6,220 nt of DNA from JAMIFN01 sp035906235 (GTDB lineage: Bacteria > Pseudomonadota > Gammaproteobacteria > Burkholderiales > Burkholderiaceae_C), in NCBI GenBank assembly GCA_035906235.1, contig JAMIFN010000016.1, positions 1 to 6,220 of the forward strand, given 5' to 3'. The position numbers and the translations under genes are program-made. Below the pieces are notes generated by a model that was not told where the DNA came from, searched no databases, and saw only the letters and a list, made by a program, of their open reading frames with translations. Position 1 is the first letter of the stretch; each line of letters opens with the position of its first letter. Shown piece after piece: positions 1-6,220 of this stretch.

Positions 1-40
1 AAATGCGTGGCGTAAAAAGTGGCGAAGGGGCTGGCTTGGG

Positions 41-973
41 TCATCGGGAATGCTGAGTTTGGTGGAGCCAGTCTTGCGTTTGGCTCCATAGGCGCGTCCG
101 CGCGGCGTTATCGGCTAATTCAAGGCTGGGCGATGCGGGGCGGCTATTGCGCCAGTACAGGCCGCTAGGCGCATCGGGGGCAGTGGCGCAATGCACCGTG
201 GTGCGCGCGCCTTGGGCGGGGCTGAGTAAGAACAGTTTTTCCAGAGGAAGTAAAGCTCTGCGCAGGGCTGCTAAGGCAGGGCGTTCTTGCAAACCTTTAT
301 GTGCGACCTGCGTGGACACTGCGCCAGGGTGCAGGCTGTAGGTGCGCAGGCCTAGGGCTTGGTAGCGTTCGTGCAGTTCCAGGCTCAGATGCATCAAGGC
401 CAATTTAGAGCTGCCGTAGCTGACCCACGAATCATGCTGAGTTTGCGGGGCAAACATCCAACGGTTTTGCCCTTTGCTGTGCAACATGGAGGCGACCTGG
501 ACGATGCGGGCTTGACCACGCTCTTGGGCTGTCTGCAGCAACAGTGGGAGCAGGGCAAAAGTCAGCTGCGCCGTACCTAAATAGTTGCAGCGCCAGTGAA
601 TCTCTTGGCCGTCTGCGCTGATTTGCGGGCTTTTGTGATCGCGCAGTAAATCCAGATGGATGCCTGCGTTGTTGATCAAACCATCCAGTGATGTGGTCTG
701 ATGCACCACCCAGGCGGCAAAGTCTGCGGTGCTGCGCGCTTGCAATAAATCGCAGTCATGCCCCACGATCTGCTGGTGGGGCAGGCCAGCCTGTGCGGCG
801 ATGTCTGCTGCGCGTTGGGCAGCATCTTGGCGTGTGCTAATTAGCAGGCGAGCGCCCCGCTGCGCTAGGGCGATGGCAGTGGCCTCGCCCAAAGATTGCG
901 CGCCGCAACCCGTGAGGACAAAGGTTTTACCAGTTAGGTCGTTAGGACGCGCTAAAGAGGCAAGTGGTGGCAT
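41..973 (-). CDS. Short-chain dehydrogenase/reductase (SDR), retinol-dehydrogenase-like
   Basis: This is a probable NAD(P)-dependent oxidoreductase with a Rossmann fold, cytosolic, substrate unknown. Numbered from the upstream TTG at 988 (315 residues), it shows beta1 and the dinucleotide loop at about 23-34 (VLTGCGAQSLGEA), the NNAG motif at 106-109, a structural Asn at 135 in CNYLGTAQLT, Ser167, and the catalytic pair Tyr191/Lys195 in SYGSSK. LHPGAV at 219-224 follows, as in this family. The order and spacing resemble the retinol dehydrogenase/WWOX-like SDRs, but that does not fix a substrate. The glycine loop is odd: the usual TGxxxGxG is stretched by one residue and lacks the middle Gly. 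I prefer ATG at 973 (310 residues) because the TTG at 988 lies inside a repeat; neither start has a good ribosome binding site. It follows the response regulator by over 140 bases with a weak terminator between, so it is probably a separate unit. Confidence 0.88.
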   Translation of the reverse strand: MPPLASLARPNDLTGKTFVLTGCGAQSLGEATAIALAQRGARLLISTRQDAAQRAADIAAQAGLPHQQIVGHDCDLLQARSTADFAAWVVHQTTSLDGLINNAGIHLDLLRDHKSPQISADGQEIHWRCNYLGTAQLTFALLPLLLQTAQERGQARIVQVASMLHSKGQNRWMFAPQTQHDSWVSYGSSKLALMHLSLELHERYQALGLRTYSLHPGAVSTQVAHKGLQERPALAALRRALLPLEKLFLLSPAQGARTTVHCATAPDAPSGLYWRNSRPASPSLELADNAARTRLWSQTQDWLHQTQHSR

Positions 974-983
974 GGGTTTTAAT

Positions 984-1060
984 ATCAAAAAGATAGCTGC
1001 TCAGGCAGGTTTTCTGGGCTAAATAGCCGGAAATGCTTAAAAAAACACCTGTAAATGTGT
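984..1060 (+). repeat. Intergenic dispersed repeat, copy A
   Basis: The core at 984-1023 matches the minus strand of 5438-5478 at roughly 80 percent by eye. It includes the shared blocks ATCAAAAA, CTCAGGCAG, TTTTCTGG and CTAAA in the same order and spacing. A looser match continues to about 1060 (TAAAA, ACACC, AAAT). The copy contains several short hairpins: TATC/GATA (983-986 with 992-995), CTGC/GCAG (997-1000 with 1005-1008) and GGCT/AGCC (1017-1020 with 1025-1028). It lies between the response regulator and the SDR gene and covers the SDR's alternative TTG start. The head resembles a short intergenic sequence I recall as frequent in Comamonadaceae, which is memory and not a search result. 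Confidence 0.6.
1039..1060 (-). terminator. Weak intrinsic terminator after the LytTR regulator
   Basis: Read on the minus strand, a 4-bp stem ACAC/GTGT (1057-1060 with 1045-1048) with an 8-base loop runs directly into seven T residues (1039-1045). It lies about 57 bases past the regulator stop, where a terminator is expected. The stem is short, so it may be inefficient; the other small hairpins of the overlapping repeat could add to it. Confidence 0.35.
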
Positions 1061-1116
1061 ATCGCTGCTGCTGTGGAGAGATGCCTGATCAAAACGGGCT
1101 GGCGTGTGGGGTGGCC

Positions 1117-1857
1117 TCATGCGCATGGGCGCTGTATTGCCTGGCGCACCAGTGCCAGCTGCCTGCGGGATACAGGCAGCATGTTAGGGATACCACGCAA
1201 GCGCAAGGCCCAGCCTTCCTCGCCATCATGGTGCTTTTCGAGGGATTCGATGGCGGATTTGGCGACCAATACGCTGCGGTGGGTGCGCAAAAACAGATCG
1301 CCATGCTGCTGCTCCAGATCATTGAGGCTGCCGTCTAGCAAATGCTCGCCCTGCAAGGTGCAGACGGTCAGGTATTTCAGTTCCGCCTTGAAGTAGAGCA
1401 CCTGGCTCAGCGGCAGGCGCAGCAGGCGGCCACGCTCTTGGATCACGACGATACGCTCTGCACAAGGCTCGGCCTGCTCGGTCAATTGCAAGCGGCGTTG
1501 GATTTTTTGCAAAGTCAGGTTCAGGCGCTCGGCCCGGATGGGCTTGCTTAAATAATCGATGGCATCGAGTTCAAAAGCCTGTAGCGCGTGTTCAGCATGT
1601 GCAGTGACAAAAACCAGTAGCGGGGGGATGGGGCTGGTATTCATCTCGCGTGCCAATTGCAAGCCGCTCGCTCCAGGCATATGGATGTCTAAAAAAGCGA
1701 CATCAAAGCGCTGCTGCTGCAGCAAAGCAATGGCCTGCATGGCGTCGGAAGCTTGGGTGATGCTTAACCTAGTCGAAAGGTGAGGGGCAATATCTTCGAG
1801 TAATTGTTGCAAGCGCGAACGCGCCAAGGCTTCGTCATCGACGATCAATATATGCAC
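1117..1857 (-). CDS. LytTR-family response regulator (AlgR/LytR-like)
   Basis: This is a cytosolic two-component response regulator that probably binds DNA when phosphorylated. The 246 residues split into a receiver domain (about 1-120) and a C-terminal LytTR DNA-binding domain (about 136-240), the usual length for AlgR/LytR proteins. Receiver residues are all present: acidic pair Asp7/Asp8 in LIVDDE, phosphoacceptor Asp57 in FLDIHMPG, Thr85 in FVTAH and Lys105 in YLSKP. The LytTR part shows the typical YFKAELKYLTV strand (155-165), LFLRTHRSVLV (188-198) and the closing LPVSRRQLALVR (227-238). The start is GTG at 1857, fixed by a strong ribosome binding site just upstream. In many betaproteobacteria and pseudomonads a membrane histidine kinase gene precedes this regulator and hemC follows. 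Here the neighbours are the addA-like gene and an SDR, so the kinase must be elsewhere. The target genes cannot be told from the sequence. Confidence 0.92.
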   Translation of the reverse strand: MHILIVDDEALARSRLQQLLEDIAPHLSTRLSITQASDAMQAIALLQQQRFDVAFLDIHMPGASGLQLAREMNTSPIPPLLVFVTAHAEHALQAFELDAIDYLSKPIRAERLNLTLQKIQRRLQLTEQAEPCAERIVVIQERGRLLRLPLSQVLYFKAELKYLTVCTLQGEHLLDGSLNDLEQQHGDLFLRTHRSVLVAKSAIESLEKHHDGEEGWALRLRGIPNMLPVSRRQLALVRQAIQRPCA

Positions 1858-1860
1858 AGA

Positions 1861-1867
1861 ACCTCCC
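1861..1867 (-). promoter_or_regulatory. Ribosome binding site for the LytTR regulator
   Basis: Minus strand GGGAGGT lies three bases upstream of the GTG codon at 1857. It is the best Shine-Dalgarno sequence in the window and decides this non-ATG start. Confidence 0.75.
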
Positions 1868-1912
1868 GATTAGATTGCTTGCCTTCTGCGACCTCGCCAT
1901 GAGGCGTAAGGT

Positions 1913-1950
1913 TGTGCAGCAGGCGCCCCAGCTTTTTATCACACTGCACA
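1913..1950. promoter_or_regulatory. Inverted repeat in the addA-LytTR gap
   Basis: TGTGCAG at 1913-1919 pairs perfectly with CTGCACA at 1944-1950 across a 24-base loop that itself contains the palindrome GGCGCC (1922-1927). A second small hairpin, CGCC/GGCG (1895-1898 with 1903-1906), lies nearer the regulator. The 131-base gap follows the addA stop and precedes the regulator's start. The structure could be a leader hairpin, a dyad operator (possibly autoregulatory) or chance. No T run follows, so it is not a good intrinsic terminator. I found no convincing sigma-70 promoter in this gap. Confidence 0.3.
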
Positions 1951-1988
1951 GCTTGTTTGGATGGATGTTGTTGGGCGGCGGCGGTGGA

Positions 1989-4900
1989 TCATCCCTGCGC
2001 ATATTCCACCCAGCGCCCATCGCCGGCTATCCACGCGCCGCGCACGGCAGGGGCATCAGGCTGAGCCGCTTGCACGGCAGCGATGTAGTTTTGCATTTGC
2101 GCTTGCAGCTCGGGTTTGCTCTCGGGCGTGAAGTGGGATTTGTAGTCAATCACCCACCAGCAGCCGGTGTGGCTGTCTTGCACCAAGCGATCGAGGCGCA
2201 GCAATTGGCCTTGGTGGGCGATCTCCACCTCGTTGCCTGCCCAGCTGGTGCGGGCGGCATCCCAAACCCAAGCGCCGCCGCCGCCGCGCAGCACTTGGGC
2301 CTGCGCCAGCATTTCGTGGCAAGTGGCGGCGTCTAGGGCGTAGTCGCGCATCAGGCGCTCTTGCCAAGCGTGGCCTGCGTCGTCGGTGTTGATGCCCCAT
2401 TCCAGCAGGCGGTGCAGCGCCTGGCCCCGGCGTGCGAGCAGGCTATTGGCTAGGGGCTCGGCGTTCTTGTCGGCCTGCGCGCTGGGCGCGGTTGCAGGCA
2501 GGCGCGGCAATTGCAGCAGGCTGCAATACTGCGGAGGATGGGGCGTGGCGATGCGGGGTGCTTCGACCTGCGCTGCGTTGTGCAAGGGCGGCAGGCCTTG
2601 ATCGGGGTTAGGGCTGTGCAGCAAATGCCACCAAGCTTGCGGGTTGCTGCCTTTACTGGGGGGCGTGGCGGTAAAAATCAGGCGTTTTTTGGCGCGGGTC
2701 ATGGCCACATAGAGGCTGTTGAGCTCATCGCGGGCTTGCAACGCAGCCTCGGCATCGAGCAATTGCAAAACGGCCTGGGGGTGGGTTTTGCCGCTGCGGA
2801 AGAACACCAATTTCTCGGGAGTGCTGGCGTGCGCTGGCCAATCGCTGAGCACGCCATAGCTGGGGCTGCGCTCGGCGGCCGGCAGGCTGTCGATGATGAT
2901 GACTTGCTCGGCCTCCAGCCCCTTGGCACCGTGTACGGTTAGCAGCTGTATGGCCGATTCTTGCGCCAGCACCGGGGCGGGAAAATTGCCGGCTTCGCGC
3001 GGATTGCGCAGCGCCCGCACAAATTGCCAGCTATTGCTGAAACGGCCGCTTTGAAAATCCAGCGCCGCAGCCAGTAAGCCCTGCAAATTGGCGCTGATGC
3101 GCGTGCGCAGAGCGGGCGGTGCTGCTTGGGCGTAGCGTTGCGCTATGTGCCCATCGTCGTAGATGGCAAAAAGCGCGTCGTACACCGGCTGGCTGCGTAG
3201 CCAGTTTTGCCAACGCAGCAATTGCGTGTGCAGGTTTTGCCAAGGCGTTTGTGTGCTGTGTTGCAAGGCCTGCCACCAGTTGCCTGCATGGGTTTGCGCG
3301 GCTATAGCCAGCGCGACCAAATCGGCGTCGCGCCAATTGACGATGGGCGATTTCAGCACCTGTGCCAGCGCGGCATTGTTGCCGGGGCTGAGCAGGGCAT
3401 CGATCAGGGCCATGATGTCTTGCACCTCTAGCTGCTCGGGCAGTTGGTTTTTCTCGGGCATGACGGCGGGCAGGCCGTGGGCATTGAGGTGGCGATAGAG
3501 CTGGCTCAGGCGTGTGCGCTTGCGCGCCAGCACCATGAGCTCGCCCGGGGCCTGGCCTTGTTGCTGAATTTGCTCGGCTAGCCACTGCGTCACGGCCTCG
3601 CATTCGGCCGCTTGCGCTGGGGTTTCTTCCACTTCGCGCGGGGTCAGCAGGCTATCGCGCCAGCCATCCTCAGCCGTGGTTTTGGCGTTTTTCTCGGGGC
3701 GTTCAAAAACTTGCGCCAGCACTTGGCCAATTTCTTCGCTTTCGGTGCTGTGCGGGCGAAAGCCGGCCATGCCCGCCGCACCCAGCACGCGGTTGATGGT
3801 GCTGATGAGGGCGGGCGCATTGCGCCGCGTGTGCTCGCAACTGAGCAGCGCGCCGCCCAAGTTTTGCACCAGCGCTTGCGCATCCATAAACACGCGCGGC
3901 TCGGCATTGCGAAAGCGGTAAATGCTTTGCTTGGGGTCGCCCACCAAAAACAGGCTGGGCATGGCGGCGCCGCCGCCAGCGCCCGCGTAATTGCCTAGCC
4001 ACTCTTTCAACACCTGCCACTGCAGCGGGCTGGTGTCTTGAAACTCATCGATCAGCAAATGCCGCACCTGCGCGTCAAGGCGCTCTTGCATCCAGGCGGC
4101 CAATGCCGCATCGGTCAGCAGGCTTTTGGCGGCCATTTCCACATCGACCATATCGAGCCAGCCGCGCTCGCGCTTCATGTCTTGGTACTGGGCGATTAAG
4201 AGGCGCAGCAGGCGCGTCATGCGGCCTTGGTAGGCCAGCGCCGCAGCGTGGTTTTGCCAGTCTTGCAGACGCCCCAGCAGATCGGCAGCCTGCCGCAGTG
4301 CGGCGCTATCGGGGAGGTGGGCGCGCAGGCTACCTGCTTGCGTCAAAAGGGCTTGCTGGCACAGTTGGGCATCGCCTTGCTCCAAGCCTGTGCTTAATTC
4401 GGCATAGGCTTTGGCGATGGTTTTTTTGCTGCTGTCTGCAGGTAAATCCGCTAACGCCGCCTGCAAGCTGCTGTGCACGCGGCTGCCCTTTTGCATGGCG
4501 CGGCGGATGTCGCCCGCGTATTCGGCCAAATCGGGGAAGCTGGCATCGAGCGAGCCTAGGCAGCTCTCGGGTACGCCAGCAGCATCGGCCAGGCTGAACT
4601 CTAGGCGTTTCGTCAGGGCGGTTTGCAGCGCATTCTGGGTATTGCTGCGCCCCATATCGGCTATCAGCTGGGCGTAATCGGCCTCGGCCTGTGCGTTGGC
4701 AGCGACCGCGTTGTAGAAGCTAGGCCAAACCTGCTCAATCAGCGCAGCATCGCTTTCAAACAGGCTAAAAGGGTAGGGCAGTGCCAGCGCCTCAAACACC
4801 GCCATAGGCGCAGACTGCAACAGGGTGGTAAACCAAGCGTGAAAGGTGCGAATCTGCACCGCCTGCGGGTTTTGCAGTAACTGCACTTGCAGACCTCGCA

Positions 4901-5261
4901 GGTGCTGGATTTGTTCGGTACTGGGGTGGGGGATGCCACGGTTGTGGAGTTCTTTGATGAGCTGCGCGTCGCTGGCTTGGGCAAACTCGGCCAACCATTG
5001 CGACAGGCGCTGCTGCATTTCGCCCGCCGCTTTTTTGGTAAAGGTGATGGCCAAAATGCTTTGCGGCGCAGCGCCAGCAAACAGCGCCCGCAAGATGCGC
5101 GAGACCAAAATCCAGGTTTTGCCCGCACCCGCACAGGCTTCAATGGCGATATGGCGGGCGGGGTCGCAGGCGGCGGCGTAATAGGCCTCGGGCGGGCAGA
5201 GTTGGCCGTTGATGGCGTAGGACTTGTTCGCGGGCGCAGGTGCTGATGTGGGCTGATGCAT
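1989..5261 (-). CDS. addA: UvrD/RecB-family helicase-nuclease, AddA-like subunit
   Basis: This looks like the helicase-nuclease subunit that unwinds and trims double-strand ends for recombinational repair. Numbering is from a TTG at 5354 (1,121 residues). Superfamily 1A motifs appear in order: Walker A ACAGAGKT (73-80), Ia ITFTKKAAGEM (103-113), II DEFQDTSPLQW (436-446), III LVGDPKQSIYRFR (470-482), IV-like HTRRNAPAL (508-516), V LLTVHGAKGLEAEQV (804-818) and VI LYVAMTRAKKRL (881-892). The C-terminal RecB-type nuclease is intact: RGQALHRLLEW (976-986), Asp1055 in LRLDR, Asp1070 and Lys1072 in IDYKS, and the QxxxY pair Gln1086/Tyr1090. Four GGC codons (Gly1024-1027) form a small trinucleotide run. 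I choose ATG 5261 (1,090 residues) because family-like sequence begins soon after it (NKSYAINGQ) and a weak AGG precedes it. ATG 5309 and 5345 are alternatives. Its usual partner addB is not upstream, where it is normally found. A stand-alone RecB-like role is possible. Confidence 0.9.
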   Translation of the reverse strand: MHQPTSAPAPANKSYAINGQLCPPEAYYAAACDPARHIAIEACAGAGKTWILVSRILRALFAGAAPQSILAITFTKKAAGEMQQRLSQWLAEFAQASDAQLIKELHNRGIPHPSTEQIQHLRGLQVQLLQNPQAVQIRTFHAWFTTLLQSAPMAVFEALALPYPFSLFESDAALIEQVWPSFYNAVAANAQAEADYAQLIADMGRSNTQNALQTALTKRLEFSLADAAGVPESCLGSLDASFPDLAEYAGDIRRAMQKGSRVHSSLQAALADLPADSSKKTIAKAYAELSTGLEQGDAQLCQQALLTQAGSLRAHLPDSAALRQAADLLGRLQDWQNHAAALAYQGRMTRLLRLLIAQYQDMKRERGWLDMVDVEMAAKSLLTDAALAAWMQERLDAQVRHLLIDEFQDTSPLQWQVLKEWLGNYAGAGGGAAMPSLFLVGDPKQSIYRFRNAEPRVFMDAQALVQNLGGALLSCEHTRRNAPALISTINRVLGAAGMAGFRPHSTESEEIGQVLAQVFERPEKNAKTTAEDGWRDSLLTPREVEETPAQAAECEAVTQWLAEQIQQQGQAPGELMVLARKRTRLSQLYRHLNAHGLPAVMPEKNQLPEQLEVQDIMALIDALLSPGNNAALAQVLKSPIVNWRDADLVALAIAAQTHAGNWWQALQHSTQTPWQNLHTQLLRWQNWLRSQPVYDALFAIYDDGHIAQRYAQAAPPALRTRISANLQGLLAAALDFQSGRFSNSWQFVRALRNPREAGNFPAPVLAQESAIQLLTVHGAKGLEAEQVIIIDSLPAAERSPSYGVLSDWPAHASTPEKLVFFRSGKTHPQAVLQLLDAEAALQARDELNSLYVAMTRAKKRLIFTATPPSKGSNPQAWWHLLHSPNPDQGLPPLHNAAQVEAPRIATPHPPQYCSLLQLPRLPATAPSAQADKNAEPLANSLLARRGQALHRLLEWGINTDDAGHAWQERLMRDYALDAATCHEMLAQAQVLRGGGGAWVWDAARTSWAGNEVEIAHQGQLLRLDRLVQDSHTGCWWVIDYKSHFTPESKPELQAQMQNYIAAVQAAQPDAPAVRGAWIAGDGRWVEYAQG

Positions 5262-5394
5262 AGGGCCTATCGTAGCGCGGCTGCGGGCGCTGGGGCTGGA
5301 GCCGGTCATGGTTTTATTGTCCCAATTTTGAATAGAATTTTGCATTAATCGCAAATTTATCTATTATTGGTATTGATTTTGGGATAATTGCGTG

Positions 5395-5422
5395 ATGCTA
5401 TAGTTTTTTGACTAATTTTCAA
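5395..5422 (-). promoter_or_regulatory. Possible sigma-70 promoter for addA
   Basis: On the minus strand TTGAAA (5417-5422) is followed after 16 bases by TAGCAT (5395-5400). That is five of six and four of six matches to the -35 and -10 consensus. It lies in the AT-rich gap upstream of addA, giving a leader of roughly 45 to 130 bases depending on which start codon is used. AT-rich DNA yields such matches by chance, so this is only a candidate. The -35 box falls in the loosely matching tail of repeat copy B. Confidence 0.3.
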
Positions 5423-5478
5423 TGGTGTTTTATGCGTTTTAGGCCAGAAAAGCTGCCTGAGTAGCTCTTATTTTTGAT
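5411..5478 (-). repeat. Intergenic dispersed repeat, copy B
   Basis: The core at 5438-5478 (minus strand) aligns with copy A at 984-1023. The stretch from CTCAGGCAG through TTTTCTGG to CTAAA differs at only two positions. A looser tail to 5411 shares TAAAA, ACACC and an AAAT/AAAAT segment with copy A. It includes AGCT...AGCT (an 8-base loop) followed by TTTT, so it may weakly terminate transcription of the pseudogene upstream. The pseudogene's last readable codons and its TAA (5468-5470) are inside the repeat. A third, partial unit resembling the head, TCAAAAAACTATAGC on the minus strand, lies at about 5397-5411. Relative to the chromosome, copies A and B are inverted. Confidence 0.6.
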
Positions 5479-6014
5479 GCTTTTTTGTCGAAATAAAAGC
5501 AGATTTTTGCCGATGAACAAGGCTGGAACGCTGCACATCGGCCCGTTGGCTAATCAGCTGGGCAATGGCTGGGTCACCTTCTTGTTCGGGGCGAGGAGCA
5601 TACAGGGCGCGGCAGCCCCAGTTTGGGGTGGATGGCGTAATCCAGATGGGGATTGAGATTACCGCCACTGGCATGCACATGCCAGCCGCCGCCGTGTAGG
5701 CCGGGGTCGGCCTGCAAGGGGCTGCCCAAGGCTAGGCTGAGGCTTTGCACAAAATCTGGGCTGTTGAGGTAGTGCAGGGCGCGGTAGCTAAGGGCAGGAA
5801 AAGCATTCCAGTCGTTCAGGGCTTTTTTGTCCTCTAGGGCGTTTTGATAGACAAACCAGCGCGGGTCTTCATATGCAGGAAATTCAGCAGCCAGTTGCGC
5901 GGCGACTTCGGGGGCAAAAAAATCATCCACCACGCAGTGCGGAAATGGCTTAGCCGCAGCGAACTGCTGCAGGGCAAGGTGCAAAGCTGGGCTATTGATC
6001 ATGGCAGTGCGCAT
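5468..6014 (-). pseudogene. 2-oxoglutarate/Fe(II)-dependent oxygenase, internal deletion with frameshift
   Basis: The intact family uses iron, 2-oxoglutarate and oxygen to hydroxylate a substrate, unknown here. The first frame (ATG 6014 or 6002) gives an N-terminal part with FPHCVVDDFF, then GGWHVHASGGNLNPHLDYAIHPKLGL. The HxD iron ligands are His and Asp in HLDY (His codon at 5646-5648). At about 5608-5613 family-like sequence stops in this frame, which then runs to a TGA at 5574. From the same point a second frame reads RALYAPRPEQEGDPAIAQL and then RADVQRSSLVHR, ending at TAA 5468. I recognise this as the usual C-terminal tail of the same family. The segment that should lie between, with the distal iron-binding His and the 2-oxoglutarate-binding Arg, is absent. 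From memory of family length, about 80-100 codons are missing. The product should be inactive. The cause is a deletion and not a single-base error. Confidence 0.75.
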
Positions 6015-6023
6015 GATAGCCAA

Positions 6024-6049
6024 AGCCTGAGGGTAAAAAGCCGCAGGCT
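6024..6049. promoter_or_regulatory. Inverted repeat just upstream of the oxygenase pseudogene
   Basis: AGCCTG (6024-6029) and CAGGCT (6044-6049) are perfect inverted repeats with a 14-base spacer. A competing tight hairpin, AGCC/GGCT (6039-6042 with 6046-6049), is followed on the minus strand by four T residues, giving a very weak terminator-like shape. It sits 10 bases upstream of ATG 6014, so a leader or operator role is possible. Confidence 0.25.
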
Positions 6050-6069
6050 AGCTGTTTGTGGTGTTTTCA

Positions 6070-6179
6070 GGGGGGGCGCTGCCCGTCAGTGGGCTGTGCA
6101 GCCTTGGGGGGGTATTTTCCATCCGCAAAATTTGAGGCTTGCCTAAATGGCCTGAGTATGCGGGTTTGCTTGGGGGGGG
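6070..6179 (+). repeat. Three poly-G tracts in a gene-free stretch
   Basis: Runs of seven G (6070-6076), seven G (6106-6112) and eight G (6172-6179) occur within 110 bases upstream of the oxygenase pseudogene. I see no gene between 6015 and 6220. On the plus strand a TATGAT at 6196-6201 resembles a -10 box, and TTGCTT at 6166-6171 resembles a -35, but the 24-base spacing containing the G8 run is too long. The tracts are not spaced closely enough for a standard G-quadruplex. Confidence 0.55.
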
Positions 6180-6220
6180 TGAAGAAAGCCTGCGTTATGA
6201 TGTAAGAAATCAGGCAGTAC

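Noticed and set aside
1055..1396. Plus-strand open frames of about 100 codons at 1033-1338 and 1055-1396.
   Set aside because: Both are antisense to the LytTR domain, and their starts lie in the repeat and terminator region.
2274..2289. A GCC trinucleotide run inside the addA-like gene as a slippage site.
   Set aside because: It encodes only four glycines in frame, so length change would not break the frame, and such runs are common in GC-rich genes.
1875..2336. A plus-strand open frame of 153 codons.
   Set aside because: Most of it is antisense to the conserved nuclease domain of the addA-like gene. GC-rich codon use on the opposite strand explains the lack of stops.
5419..5553. A third minus-strand frame of 44 codons (beginning LANGPMCSVPALFIGKNL) that looks like the C-terminus of a sugar transferase.
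   Set aside because: It overlaps the recognisable oxygenase C-terminal tail in another frame, its last part is repeat B, and it has no supporting start or domain.
5844..6146. A plus-strand open frame of 100 codons opposite the oxygenase N-terminus.
   Set aside because: It is antisense to sequence with clear family signatures, has no recognisable domain and runs into the G-rich non-coding stretch.
6070..6179. A G-quadruplex formed by the three G tracts.
   Set aside because: The tracts are 29 and 59 bases apart and only three in number, outside the usual loop lengths.
1..6220. CRISPR arrays, tRNA or rRNA genes, insertion sequences, toxin-antitoxin or defence modules.
   Set aside because: I saw no regularly spaced repeats, no tRNA cloverleaf, no transposase motifs and no paired small genes. 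The addA-like helicase fits ordinary repair better than a defence system.

Overview
The window reads as chromosomal DNA of a betaproteobacterium, most likely Burkholderiales near Comamonadaceae. Three things suggest this: the moderately GC-rich coding sequence, the close match in style of the AddA-type helicase-nuclease and AlgR-like regulator to that group, and an intergenic repeat beginning with the ATCAAAAAGATAGCTGC pattern that I recall from Comamonadaceae genomes. The family assignment is inference. Every gene I can support lies on the minus strand, so the window is transcribed from right to left.

From right to left: (1) 6015-6220 has no gene but carries three runs of 7, 7 and 8 G and a small inverted repeat. 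(2) 5468-6014 is a broken 2-oxoglutarate/Fe(II) oxygenase gene. Its N-terminal part, including the HxD iron-binding pair, and its C-terminal tail are both readable, but in different frames. The middle of the catalytic fold is gone. (3) 5262-5467 is an AT-rich gap with a repeat copy and a plausible promoter. (4) 1989-5261 is a complete AddA/RecB-like helicase-nuclease of about 1,090 residues with all helicase motifs and an intact C-terminal nuclease motif. (5) 1858-1988 is a short leader with an inverted repeat. (6) 1117-1857 is a LytTR-type response regulator with a clear ribosome binding site. (7) 974-1116 holds a second copy of the repeat and a weak terminator. (8) 41-973 is a short-chain dehydrogenase/reductase. 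Bases 1-40 lie past its stop and show nothing callable.

The genes do not form an obvious pathway. AddA normally works with AddB in double-strand break repair and AlgR-like regulators normally sit beside a histidine kinase, but neither partner is adjacent here. Together with the deleted oxygenase and the two related repeats at gene borders, this suggests a locus shuffled by rearrangement. I do not see a convincing new biological system. The best leads are the internal-deletion pseudogene, the repeat pair, and the partnerless addA.
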